A stretch of DNA of 64,000 nt from an uncultured Clostridia bacterium (GTDB lineage: Bacteria; Bacillota; Clostridia; Christensenellales; Borkfalkiaceae). Shown here in pieces: positions 17,315-25,289 of the stretch; position 1 is the stretch's first letter, and each line of letters opens with the position of its first letter. The stretch covers positions 1 through 64,000 of the forward strand of contig CAKQJE010000001.1 of the NCBI GenBank assembly GCA_934247225.1, read 5' to 3'. The notes under the pieces are model-generated. The model had not been told where the DNA came from. It saw nothing but the letters and a program-made list of their open reading frames with translations, and ran no database searches. The translations under genes were made by a program, and so were the position numbers.

Positions 17315-18148
17315 TTATTGTTTTTTCGAGTCGGAACGGTATTTGTGCGGAGTCGTTCCGAATTTCTTTCTGAATTGCTTTATGAAATAAGATAAAGAAT
17401 CGTAGCCTACGGCGGAACATATTTCGAGCGTCGTCATAGACGTGTTCGTCAGAAGTTCCGCGGCGTAATCGAGCCTTAAATTTATGAGATAATCGGAAAG
17501 CGTTACGCCGAGATATTTGCGGAAGGCGTTGGAAACCGTCGCGTGGGAATAATACGTTTCCGAAATTATGTCGTTTACCGACTTTGTAAAGTTTTCGGGC
17601 GAGCTTAAAACTTGAAGAATATCGAGCAGCCATTTCGGATAAGCGGGCGTGTTGGTGAAAAGCTTTGTACGATAAAGCCCGATTACGAAATGCAGAACGG
17701 AAACGCTGATCTGTTTGAGTTCGTCGGTGCCTATTCCGTTGTCTTTGCCGACAATCACGGACAGAGAGTTGAGTTTTTCCGCCTGGCGGATCACCGTCTG
17801 AAACGAATTGCCCGACATATGGAAAGTAAGCACGTCGTCCGAACAAAATTTCTCGTATAAATTACCCGAAAACATCGCGCAAATCGACCTTATTTCCTCG
17901 TCCGTATAATACATATCTCTGTGTAGGTGCGGCGTGGAGCGGAAAATTATGGCGTGAGTGTGCGGCGGACCGAGCAGAAAAACGTCGCCGGGCTTTGCGA
18001 TATATTCCTTACCGTTCACGATATTCGACGTTTCGCCTTTTTCAAACAGCACAAGCTCCCAGATATTGTGCGAATGCGGACGGTTGGGCGTGGTATATTT
18101 TCTGCAAAGCAGGTTTTTGTTCAATACCATTTTTTCGAGTTTACTCAT
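17315..18148 (-). CDS. AraC-family transcriptional regulator with cupin sensor
   Basis: A 277-residue activator type. The N-terminal cupin-like ligand domain (~10-100) has PHSHNIWELV and KPGDVFLLGPPHTH. The C-terminal double helix-turn-helix (~170-272) has YYSHATVSNAFRKYLG as HTH1 and ICSAVGYDSLSYFIKQFRKKFG as HTH2, the AraC signature. The ligand is probably a sugar, by family habit. GGGAGGGC precedes the ATG. It is transcribed away from the secreted phosphatase gene; a sequence block shared by the upstream regions of 18390 and 22530 could be its binding site. Confidence 0.9.
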   Translation of the reverse strand: MSKLEKMVLNKNLLCRKYTTPNRPHSHNIWELVLFEKGETSNIVNGKEYIAKPGDVFLLGPPHTHAIIFRSTPHLHRDMYYTDEEIRSICAMFSGNLYEKFCSDDVLTFHMSGNSFQTVIRQAEKLNSLSVIVGKDNGIGTDELKQISVSVLHFVIGLYRTKLFTNTPAYPKWLLDILQVLSSPENFTKSVNDIISETYYSHATVSNAFRKYLGVTLSDYLINLRLDYAAELLTNTSMTTLEICSAVGYDSLSYFIKQFRKKFGTTPHKYRSDSKKQ

Positions 18149-18262
18149 TTTTTTGCCCTCCCGCGATAATCCTTTTTAGTGGATTATACATTTTTCGCAT
18201 AAAAATTTCAAGCGTTTTGATAAACAAAACCGCAAATAAATTTCGTGAAAACCCGTGATATA

Positions 18263-18325
18263 TCGAAATTATTATATAAAAAAGCACATTTTTGCGCATT
18301 TATTATAAATTACGGCAAGACATAG
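18263..18325 (+). promoter_or_regulatory. Shared upstream block, copy 1 (before the phosphatase)
   Basis: Contains TTATATAAAAAAGCAC, then TTTTTG, TTTATTATAAAT and GCAAGACA, in the same order as at 22072-22125 before the 885-residue secreted protein, with small indels. A TATAAA at 18304-18309 could be a -10; no -35 is visible, which would suit an activator-dependent promoter. Confidence 0.4.
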
Positions 18326-18389
18326 CGCTTGGAAAGATAGTAAAATGTAAGTGTTTGATAAAAAACGAATTATCGACGAGGAGGAAGAA

Positions 18390-19520
18390 ATGAAAAAACA
18401 ATTTTTAAAAATCGCCGCGATCTGCTTCGCGATTTCGATTGCCGTTGCGTGTTCTGTTTACACGGGAATTTCGGTTTTCGGAAAAACGGGAAGTTCGGCG
18501 CCGCAAAGCGACGTTATAACCGTCGTTTCGCCCGTTCAGAACGCGGAAATCGACCTGGACAACGCGACCGTGAAGAAATATTTCGCCGAGTACACGAGAA
18601 AAAGCAGTTACGCTTACTACGGAAAAGGCGATCAGTACTTTATGAACGACGTTAAGCTCGAATGGCAATCGGACGAAGCGGAGTATTATCAGGTTTACCT
18701 TTCCGAGGACAAGTTTTTCGGAAACGCCGAGAAGTATCTCACTACAAAGCCCGAGTACCTTTTGCAAAACCTTATTCCGAACAGAGAATATTATTGGAAA
18801 GTGAAGGTGTCGCTGAAAAACGGCGAACAGAGAACTTCCAAAGCGTACAGATTTACTACGAAAGGCAGCGTGAGAGCGATCACCGCCGACGGCGTATCCA
18901 ACTCGCGCGATCTCGGCGGCTTGAAAACAGTCGACGGAAAAACTTTTAAATACGGTATGCTTTACCGTTCGGCAAATCTCGATTCGATCACCGTGAAAGG
19001 AATTAAACAACTGCGTATGCTCGGCATAAAAACCGAACTCGACCTTCGCGGCGACAGCATTACGAAATCCCCGCTCGGCGACGACGTCAAGCTTATCAAT
19101 ATCAAAGGCGCGTTTTACGTCGGGCATGAAAAAGGAATCGAGTTCGGCTATGGCGATGAGTATATCGCATATTTTTGCGACGAATTGAGGGCTTGCGCCG
19201 ATAAAAACAACTATCCGATGATTTTCCATTGTGCGATAGGCAGAGACCGCACGGGAACGCTCGCGGCGTATATCCAGATGCTTTGCGGCATTGCCGAGGA
19301 GGATATTTACCGCGAATACGAGTTCTCGAATCTGTCCTTTGCGGGTACTTGCGACAATGTGACGGAAAAGGGCGCATACGCTCCTTTCAATGCGATGATG
19401 GAGCAAATCAAAGCTAAATCGGGCGGAACGCTTGCCGAAAAAGCGGCTAATTACGCCATAGAAATGGGTATTACCGCGGCTGATATCGCTTCTATCCGCA
19501 GTATTTTGTTAGAGGACTAA
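18390..19520 (+). CDS. Secreted or lipid-anchored tyrosine phosphatase with Fn3-like domain
   Basis: A 376-residue protein. The ATG at 18390 has GAGGAGGAAG upstream. The N-terminus is an export signal ending IAVACS, which could be a lipobox (Cys21) or a plain membrane anchor. Residues ~70-160 look like a fibronectin type III-like module (WQSDEAEYYQVYLSE to YYWKVKVSLKNGEQ). The C-terminal part is a Tyr_phosphatase3-type domain: SRDLGGLKTVDGK, LYRSANL, LDLRGD, then the P-loop HCAIGRDRTG with Cys281 and Arg287. All catalytic elements are present, so it should remove phosphate from phosphotyrosine, phospholipids or phosphosugars outside the membrane. It lies 13 bp before the next secreted-protein gene, so the two form an operon. 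Confidence 0.85.
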   Translation: MKKQFLKIAAICFAISIAVACSVYTGISVFGKTGSSAPQSDVITVVSPVQNAEIDLDNATVKKYFAEYTRKSSYAYYGKGDQYFMNDVKLEWQSDEAEYYQVYLSEDKFFGNAEKYLTTKPEYLLQNLIPNREYYWKVKVSLKNGEQRTSKAYRFTTKGSVRAITADGVSNSRDLGGLKTVDGKTFKYGMLYRSANLDSITVKGIKQLRMLGIKTELDLRGDSITKSPLGDDVKLINIKGAFYVGHEKGIEFGYGDEYIAYFCDELRACADKNNYPMIFHCAIGRDRTGTLAAYIQMLCGIAEEDIYREYEFSNLSFAGTCDNVTEKGAYAPFNAMMEQIKAKSGGTLAEKAANYAIEMGITAADIASIRSILLED

Positions 19521-19533
19521 GGAGGGGAGAAAA

Positions 19534-21456
19534 ATGAAAAAATTATTTACGATTTTATTTGCAACGCTCCTCGTTTGCTTCTCGTCGGCTTTCTCCGCGG
19601 CTTTTTCCGCGGGCAATGCGAAAGCCGATGACGGCGCTGCGACGAAATACGATATTTCCGAGGTTACGACGCTTTCGGAAGGCGAGGTAAGCAGTGTAAA
19701 AAAAGAAATGAAATATGTCGGAAACAAGGCGATAGGTTACGGGGAAACGGTTTCCTTCGGCTATAAAAACGTCGATTCGACGCAGCAGCTGAGAATGGCG
19801 TTCGGCATAGGCTATTACGGTTTTTACCTTTATTATAACCCCGGTAAAGCCGTAACGGTTATGAGCTGCGATATGAGTGGTTGGTCGAGAAAAACGAATA
19901 TCGCCACGGTTTCTCGCGATTTGTTTAACGATTATAACGAAATAGAGCTTTGCCTGACCCAAAAGGACGAGCAGAACGTTCATCTTGAAATGACCTATTC
20001 GGACGGCGAAGAGAGAAAGCTTGTCGGTGTGGATTTCGCTATTGCTTCCGCAAGCGACGGGCTTTTGAGATACGGCGATATGAATTTCAACGGTAATAAG
20101 GTAAAATCGCTTTTGCCCGCGCCTGTTTTCGGCAACGGGTTTACTTACGACTGTGAAGACATTGCGGGCGAAAATCAGTACGGCGGATGTGGTTTTGCCG
20201 TTGTTTCCAAGGAAAACGCAAGCGCGAAAGGCGTTCCGAGCGGCTTTACGAGCGATTTCGTTCTTATCGCTTCGAGCGCAACTTCGTCTTTCGATATGTC
20301 GTTCGATTTTTCCTCGTTCGGTTATAAAAGAAAACACATTTCGGGCGTTTCTTTCAGGCTTTATATGGAGAAAAACGCGGCGGACAACAACAAGTATCCC
20401 GAACTTCGTATCCCCGATGGCAAAGGCGGCTGGTTTTTTCAACAGTATATCGGCGATCAGACGGGGCAGTGGATAGCCGTTTCGCTTGCAAGCGAAGCGA
20501 TAGATAAGCTTTGCCCGAACGGCATACTCGGCAAATTCGTGTTCGGAGTACGCGCCAACGGGGTGGCGAAAATGTTTATCGACAGCATAAATGTGGAAAC
20601 GCTGCCGCCCGATACCGTCGCGCCCGTTATAAACGCCGCCGTGACGAGGTTTAAAACGACCGAGGGGACTTATCCCACGCTCGACTATATAACCGTAACC
20701 GACGATTCGGGCGCGTGCGACGTGACGTATACCTGGTCGGAGGGCGCGTTGGATTTCAACGGCAGACTCAGAGCCGGAAATCACACCTGCACGATAACGG
20801 CGATCGACGGTTGGGATAACGTAACGACGGTTGTGATATATTATGAAGTAGAGGCGGAAACGCCCGTCGAAAAATATACGATTACGTTCAGATGCGAAGG
20901 AAAAGAGGATAAAACTTTCGAATATTCCGTCGATACGGTCGATTACGTGGTCGCGCCCGACGATTTACCCGAAAGAAAATTTTACAATGCGGATTGGGGA
21001 GATTATTCGCTCGGGTTTACTCGCGGACAGATAGTCACCGCGGTTTACACGCCGATTGTTTATACCGTAACCTATATGGCGGACGGGAAAAAGGTCGGAG
21101 AAGTGACGTATACCATAGAAAATTACGATTTCGACATACCCGTCGTTCCGAAAAAGAAAGGCTACGATGGCGAATGGGAGCCGCATGAATTCACCTTCGA
21201 GAACATAACCGTAAACGCCGTTTACACGAAAATCGAAGAGCCTGATAATTCCGAAACGGGTTCTTCTTCCGAAATTTCGGGGTCTCTCGGGTCTGCCGAG
21301 TCGTCCGACTCTTCGGGCGGAAAGGGCGAAAACAGCGGAAACAGCGGAAACGACAAAAAGGGTTGTGCTTCGTCCGTTTCGGCGGTCGCGCCGCTTGTTT
21401 CGGTGCTTATCGCAGCCGTAGGCGCGGTTTCGTTAAAGCGTAAAAAAGACGAATAA
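19534..21456 (+). CDS. Secreted surface protein with Gly-Cys C-terminal tail
   Basis: A 640-residue exported protein of unknown function. A signal peptide covers ~1-31. Residues ~40-360 are beta-rich and may hold one or two carbohydrate-binding-like modules. DTVAPVINAAV (~364) starts an Ig/HYR-like domain. Residues ~450-570 contain two or three repeats with an (I/V)YTVTYMADGKKVG core, related to the InlB-type repeats of the giant surface protein. A Ser/Gly-rich linker leads to KKGCASS, a hydrophobic stretch and LKRKKDE, the C-terminal tail shared with the proteins at 22530 and 25290. AAGGAGGGG precedes the ATG. It is co-transcribed with the phosphatase and ends in a strong terminator. Confidence 0.75.
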   Translation: MKKLFTILFATLLVCFSSAFSAAFSAGNAKADDGAATKYDISEVTTLSEGEVSSVKKEMKYVGNKAIGYGETVSFGYKNVDSTQQLRMAFGIGYYGFYLYYNPGKAVTVMSCDMSGWSRKTNIATVSRDLFNDYNEIELCLTQKDEQNVHLEMTYSDGEERKLVGVDFAIASASDGLLRYGDMNFNGNKVKSLLPAPVFGNGFTYDCEDIAGENQYGGCGFAVVSKENASAKGVPSGFTSDFVLIASSATSSFDMSFDFSSFGYKRKHISGVSFRLYMEKNAADNNKYPELRIPDGKGGWFFQQYIGDQTGQWIAVSLASEAIDKLCPNGILGKFVFGVRANGVAKMFIDSINVETLPPDTVAPVINAAVTRFKTTEGTYPTLDYITVTDDSGACDVTYTWSEGALDFNGRLRAGNHTCTITAIDGWDNVTTVVIYYEVEAETPVEKYTITFRCEGKEDKTFEYSVDTVDYVVAPDDLPERKFYNADWGDYSLGFTRGQIVTAVYTPIVYTVTYMADGKKVGEVTYTIENYDFDIPVVPKKKGYDGEWEPHEFTFENITVNAVYTKIEEPDNSETGSSSEISGSLGSAESSDSSGGKGENSGNSGNDKKGCASSVSAVAPLVSVLIAAVGAVSLKRKKDE

Positions 21457-21474
21457 AAAATTTTGAAAAAGGTT

Positions 21475-21514
21475 GCCGCCCGTCGCGCTTCGGCGCGACG
21501 GGCGGCTGTTTTTG
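21475..21514 (+). terminator. Terminator behind the secreted-protein gene
   Basis: GCCGCCCGTCGCGC (21475-21488), TTCG loop, GCGCGACGGGCGGC (21493-21506), then TGTTTTTG. A 14-bp perfect stem with a stable tetraloop. Confidence 0.9.
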
Positions 21515-21606
21515 TATCTGCTCGGAAAATGTGTGATTATTTGTAAAAGTATAAATTTGATTTTTATAAAATAGTCCGTGAAATAACTTGGTTTTTCTCT
21601 TGTTGT

Positions 21607-21653
21607 CCTCTTCCGTCGGCGTTCGCCGACACCTTCTCCAAAGGGAGAAGGCT
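21607..21653 (+). repeat. Structured intergenic repeat, copy 6
   Basis: Same sequence type as copies 1 and 5 (hairpin 1 GGCG-TT-CGCC), but the closing AAGAG is lost where copy B of the composite repeat begins. Confidence 0.8.
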
Positions 21654-21660
21654 AATATAG

Positions 21661-21833
21661 GCTTTCCCCTCTTGGGTAAAACTCTCCCGCTGAAACGGGA
21701 GAGATGTCAGCCGACGGCTGACAGAGAGGGCGCGTCCGCCGCGTAGGCGAAGTGGCGCCGTAGGCGACGAGAGAGGACATTGTATAAAGTCTGAAAAAGT
21801 ATAAAGCTTTATTTTTTGATTTAGTCTGCACGG
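21661..21833 (+). repeat. ~173-bp composite hairpin repeat, copy B
   Basis: Direct copy of 16990-17163. Differences include a CCGACGGC core for CCGATGGC in the second hairpin, which keeps pairing, and GTGGCGCCG for GTGTCGCCG. Together the two copies flank the AraC, phosphatase and surface-protein genes. Confidence 0.8.
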
Positions 21834-21878
21834 TCCTCTTCCACCGCAAGCGGTCCCCCTTCTCCAACGGGAGAAGGC
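21834..21878 (+). repeat. Structured intergenic repeat, copy 7
   Basis: Family as at 158-204. Hairpin 1 is ACCGC-AA-GCGGT, another unrelated but self-complementary sequence. Hairpin 2 is CCTTCTCC-AAC-GGGAGAAGG. Confidence 0.75.
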
Positions 21879-21884
21879 TTCTTG

Positions 21885-21949
21885 TCCTCTTCCGTCTTTT
21901 GCCCGCTTGTGCGTGCAAAATCCACCTTCCCCGAATGGGGAAGGCAAGG
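21885..21949 (+). repeat. Structured intergenic repeat, copy 8
   Basis: Family as at 331-395. Hairpin 1 is TTTTGCCCGC-TTGT-GCGTGCAAAA with one mismatch. Hairpin 2 is CCTTCCCC-GAAT-GGGGAAGG. The end is GCAAG. Confidence 0.75.
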
Positions 21950-22071
21950 AATGTTTCGCTTGGCGGTTTTTGCTTTTTTGCTCGGGGTGGGGCTTGGGGT
22001 GTTTTTTGCGGGGAGAACGTATGATTATTCATTAAAGCCTAAAAAAACGGCAAAAATTGGTTTTTGGAATT

Positions 22072-22125
22072 GAAAATTATATAAAAAAGCACTTTTTGTT
22101 TATAATAAGACAAGACAACGGGCTT
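22072..22125 (+). promoter_or_regulatory. Shared upstream block, copy 2 (before the 885-residue gene)
   Basis: TTATATAAAAAAGCAC, TTTTTG, TTTATAATAAG, CAAGACA and GGGCTT follow in the same order as at 18263-18325. TATAAT is at 22101-22106 without a recognisable -35. If used, the transcript has a leader of over 400 nt. Confidence 0.4.
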
Positions 22126-22332
22126 TCGGTAGTGTAGAATATTTATGCTTATGATAGAAAGCTGCCGCAAAATGCGCGGCGGCGGGTCACGGATGATTCG
22201 TTTAACCGCTATTTTATCAAGCGTTATATACGGCGCGCATATACGATTATGTAATGCGGGTTTATGAAAAGCGAGTTTATAAAATCACATTCGATTAAAC
22301 TTGTATTCATTGTAGTAAGGCGAACCGCTTAT

Positions 22333-22428
22333 CGCATTTGTATAACGTGAAGCGAGCCTTTTACCGCATTTGTACAGCGTAAAGCGAGCCTTTTACCGCA
22401 TTTGTACAACGTAAAGCGGGCATACAAA
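22333..22428 (+). repeat. Three tandem 32-bp repeats in a long leader
   Basis: Units begin at 22333, 22365 and 22397 with CGCATTTGTA, continue with a variable base pair, then CG(T)GAAGCGAGCC or CGTAAAGCG(A/G)GC, and end CTTTTAC. The third unit diverges at its end. They lie within the roughly 400-bp non-coding stretch between the shared upstream block and the start at 22530. I see no reading frame, known riboswitch or terminator in that stretch. They could be protein binding sites or parts of a leader RNA. Confidence 0.75.
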
Positions 22429-22529
22429 CGCCGCTTATACGGCACGGTATGAAATCGGTATATAACGCTATCGTTTAATCGGGGAAACCGAAAAATTCGG
22501 GACTTAAAAATCTATAAGGAGGAGAATCA

Positions 22530-25187
22530 ATGAAAAAGTTTGGCAAATTTGGTATTGTTGCGGCGGCGGCTTCGCTGATCGCGGCATTATCGGTATCGGT
22601 GGCGGCTCCTGTCGTCAACGCGGGCAGCGAAGAAGTCGTTATTCCTAAGGGATTCGAAGCTCAGAACGTAGAAATTACAGGCGCAAACGAGGCTCTTAAA
22701 AATTGGCAGTATTATTTCAAGGACGACAAAGACGCAGACGGAAAAGCACGCGGTTGGGCATATGAATCTGAAAATCTCCATGTCCTTGCAACGAAAGACG
22801 GCAGAACAGGCAACGCTTTGCATATGAAAAGAGACAAGGCGGACGGCGAACTCGTTATGTATTCCTATGCGTTCGACGTTGCTCCCGACCAGACTTACAT
22901 TGTCGGCGCATTCGTGAAGCTCATTTGCCCGGAGACATCCGGTAATAAGATTTATTTTAACATTAAAGAACATGCTGATAACGGAAGTGTTGTCGGAGAC
23001 GAAAACGTCGCTTATGGTGCTGTCGAGGGGAAAAGAGACAATTGGACGGAGACGACGTTCTCGTACAAGACTTCCAATTCCGCAAAAACGCTTATTCTCA
23101 GAATTCGTGCGGAAGGCATAGGCGATTTCTACGTTGACGACATTACTTTCAAACCTTCCAACGCGGGCGTAAATACCAATACGTTCAGAATGATAGGTTT
23201 AGGTAATGGATGTACGGAAGATCAACCCGACGCGCCCCTTTTAAGTAGTGCGAACATTGCTTTTGATAGTTCGGACAAAGACGGAAAGTGCCTGAAACTC
23301 AACCATAAGGATGTTTATAAAACCGTTTTCGGAATACTGCCGCTCGACAGAGATTATAAGCTTTCTTTTAAATATAAAAACACGAGCGGAGGAACTGCGG
23401 ACAGTTTGAGTATCCGTCTCGATCATTACGATGACGATCCGAATTTAAGATATTACGCTCCGGGAGTTTCTAGTACAGCCGGAACTGCCGATACAGAGTG
23501 GCAAACATACGAATTTGAATTTAGAGCAGTTGCCGGGGTGTCGGAGCCGTGTTGGATAGCAATTACCTCACAAGGTGGGTATCTTATCGACGATCTTAAA
23601 ATAACGGGTACGGATGAAGACGGAAGCACGATGCAGTATATTTCCAACGGTTCGTTCTCGGGCGCATATCTCGAAGGATACAATATAACTAACAACATTA
23701 ACGTTGCAAAGCAGGAAGACGGAACATACGTTTTCGTGTCTTCTTCTAAAACGAAAGACAATACTACGAAGCCGGATGTCAATGGAGTGCTTAATGGTGA
23801 AAGAGGATTTTTTACATTCGATACTACAAAGCTTAAACAAGGGGAAACTTACACTTTAAGTTTCGATTATCGCTCCGGCGGCAGTGGAGCCGCGGTAGCA
23901 TTGTACGGCACATATTGGCAAGATCAGATAACATTAGGATCTTGCGGGCAGGCTACGGCGGCAAAGTGGATGTCTCAATCGTTTGAATTCGTCGCAGGAG
24001 TCGAAGTTACCGACAGGGGTAATAACGAAACTCGCAAGGCTACGGCTATCGAGCTTTACGGCGACTCGGGTGCCGGTTGGCCTACTTATTTCAGAAATAT
24101 TTCGATTAAAGACTCGGAAGGTAACGATGTTATCACAAACAAAACTCTTGTTGCTCCCGAAGTTGTTTTAGGCGAAAACGTGTTCCCGTACGGTACGTTC
24201 GAGGGTAACGTAAACTATGTTGCGAAAGATTGGACGTTTGACGGCAACGGTAACGTTTACGGTCTTGTGTTTGATAAGAGATGGGAACCTGACGCTAAGC
24301 CCGATTGGAAGATCTGCCTGTACGGAACGGAAGAAGCTCCCGCAAGCGCGATAAGCAAAGAAATCACGGTTTCTAAGCGTACCTTAGCGGTGGGCTGCAA
24401 AACTTATACCGGTAACGTTAAATTTTCCGCTATCGTAGGAGACAAGGAAATTGAAACCGACGAAAACGGATTTATCGAATTACCCGAAGGAACTACGACC
24501 GTAAGAATTAAATGTACGGCAACCGAATACGTTGCGTTTAAATATTTAATGCTCGGAACGCATACCCATGCGACTCCCGAAGACGATAAGATCACTACCG
24601 TAAAAGCTACCTGCACGAACGTTGGCGGAAAGTACTATTACTGCGCGGACTGCGAAAAGAACGTTTACATCGAGAAAATTCCGATGCTCGATCACGACCT
24701 CGAACATGTTCGTGTGGAACCGAGCTGCCGCGACGGCGTGGATAAAGACGTTTGCAAGATGTGCAAACAGGAATTCAACGTGACCGTTCTTACCGCGACG
24801 GGCAAACACGATTACAAAACCGAAGTCGTTAAGGAAGCTACCTGCACGGAAACGGGATTGAAGAAAGACGTTTGCAAGATCTGTAAAACCGAAGCAAACG
24901 TAACCGTTATTCCGAAGAAAGCGCATAACTATGAAAACGGAAAATGTACCGTTTGCGGCGCGGAAGATCCCGATTACGTACCGACTTCCGAAAAACCGAA
25001 CGGTTCCGACTCGACGAGCGGTTCCGATTCTACAAGCGGTTCGACTTCCGAAAAACCGTCCGACTCCAAAGGCGATGGCACAAGCACAGGAAAGAAAGGC
25101 TGCGTGTCGAACGTTTACGGCGGAGTTGCGGCTCTCGGAGTTTTAGCTGCTGCGGCATTCGTACTCATAAAACGTAAAAAAGACTAA
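22530..25187 (+). CDS. Secreted carbohydrate-binding protein with Cys-pair repeats and Gly-Cys tail
   Basis: An 885-residue exported protein. The signal peptide is ~1-31, with a tight AAGGAGGAGAA site before the ATG. Three to four beta-sandwich modules of the CBM4/9/16 type are visible, marked by repeats of WTETTFSYKTSN, FYVDDITFKP, WQTYEFEFRAV and YLIDDLKITG. No catalytic domain is recognised. From ~675 four short Cys-pair repeats follow (CADCEK, CKMCKQ, CKICKT, CTVCGA, each with an upstream His-Asp), as in other clostridial surface proteins, perhaps zinc- or disulfide-stabilised. A Ser/Thr/Gly linker leads to KKGCVSN, a hydrophobic segment and IKRKKD. It probably displays binding domains at the cell surface for the enzyme encoded next. 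Confidence 0.75.
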   Translation: MKKFGKFGIVAAAASLIAALSVSVAAPVVNAGSEEVVIPKGFEAQNVEITGANEALKNWQYYFKDDKDADGKARGWAYESENLHVLATKDGRTGNALHMKRDKADGELVMYSYAFDVAPDQTYIVGAFVKLICPETSGNKIYFNIKEHADNGSVVGDENVAYGAVEGKRDNWTETTFSYKTSNSAKTLILRIRAEGIGDFYVDDITFKPSNAGVNTNTFRMIGLGNGCTEDQPDAPLLSSANIAFDSSDKDGKCLKLNHKDVYKTVFGILPLDRDYKLSFKYKNTSGGTADSLSIRLDHYDDDPNLRYYAPGVSSTAGTADTEWQTYEFEFRAVAGVSEPCWIAITSQGGYLIDDLKITGTDEDGSTMQYISNGSFSGAYLEGYNITNNINVAKQEDGTYVFVSSSKTKDNTTKPDVNGVLNGERGFFTFDTTKLKQGETYTLSFDYRSGGSGAAVALYGTYWQDQITLGSCGQATAAKWMSQSFEFVAGVEVTDRGNNETRKATAIELYGDSGAGWPTYFRNISIKDSEGNDVITNKTLVAPEVVLGENVFPYGTFEGNVNYVAKDWTFDGNGNVYGLVFDKRWEPDAKPDWKICLYGTEEAPASAISKEITVSKRTLAVGCKTYTGNVKFSAIVGDKEIETDENGFIELPEGTTTVRIKCTATEYVAFKYLMLGTHTHATPEDDKITTVKATCTNVGGKYYYCADCEKNVYIEKIPMLDHDLEHVRVEPSCRDGVDKDVCKMCKQEFNVTVLTATGKHDYKTEVVKEATCTETGLKKDVCKICKTEANVTVIPKKAHNYENGKCTVCGAEDPDYVPTSEKPNGSDSTSGSDSTSGSTSEKPSDSKGDGTSTGKKGCVSNVYGGVAALGVLAAAAFVLIKRKKD

Positions 25188-25207
25188 AAAGTCAAAATAA
25201 TATTTTC

Positions 25208-25240
25208 CGACGGGGTTGTTGCGATAAAACAACCCCGTCG
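25208..25240. other. Intercistronic hairpin without U-tract
   Basis: CGACGGGGTTGTT pairs with AACAACCCCGTCG over 13 bp. It lies between the two secreted-protein genes and 50 bp before the next start. It may set 5' or 3' mRNA ends rather than stop transcription. Confidence 0.6.
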
Positions 25241-25289
25241 CAGGATTAAAAGCAAAATTTTAAAGGCAAAAAAGGAGAAAAACCTGTAA

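Noticed and set aside
21951..22073. 40-residue hydrophobic small ORF (starts FRLAVFAFLLG after Met)
   Set aside because: It begins at the edge of a structured repeat copy, has AAGGA too close to the ATG, and shows no partner gene. It could be a real small membrane protein but the support is too thin.
22333..22428. CRISPR array
   Set aside because: The three 32-bp units are contiguous without spacers and there are no cas genes.
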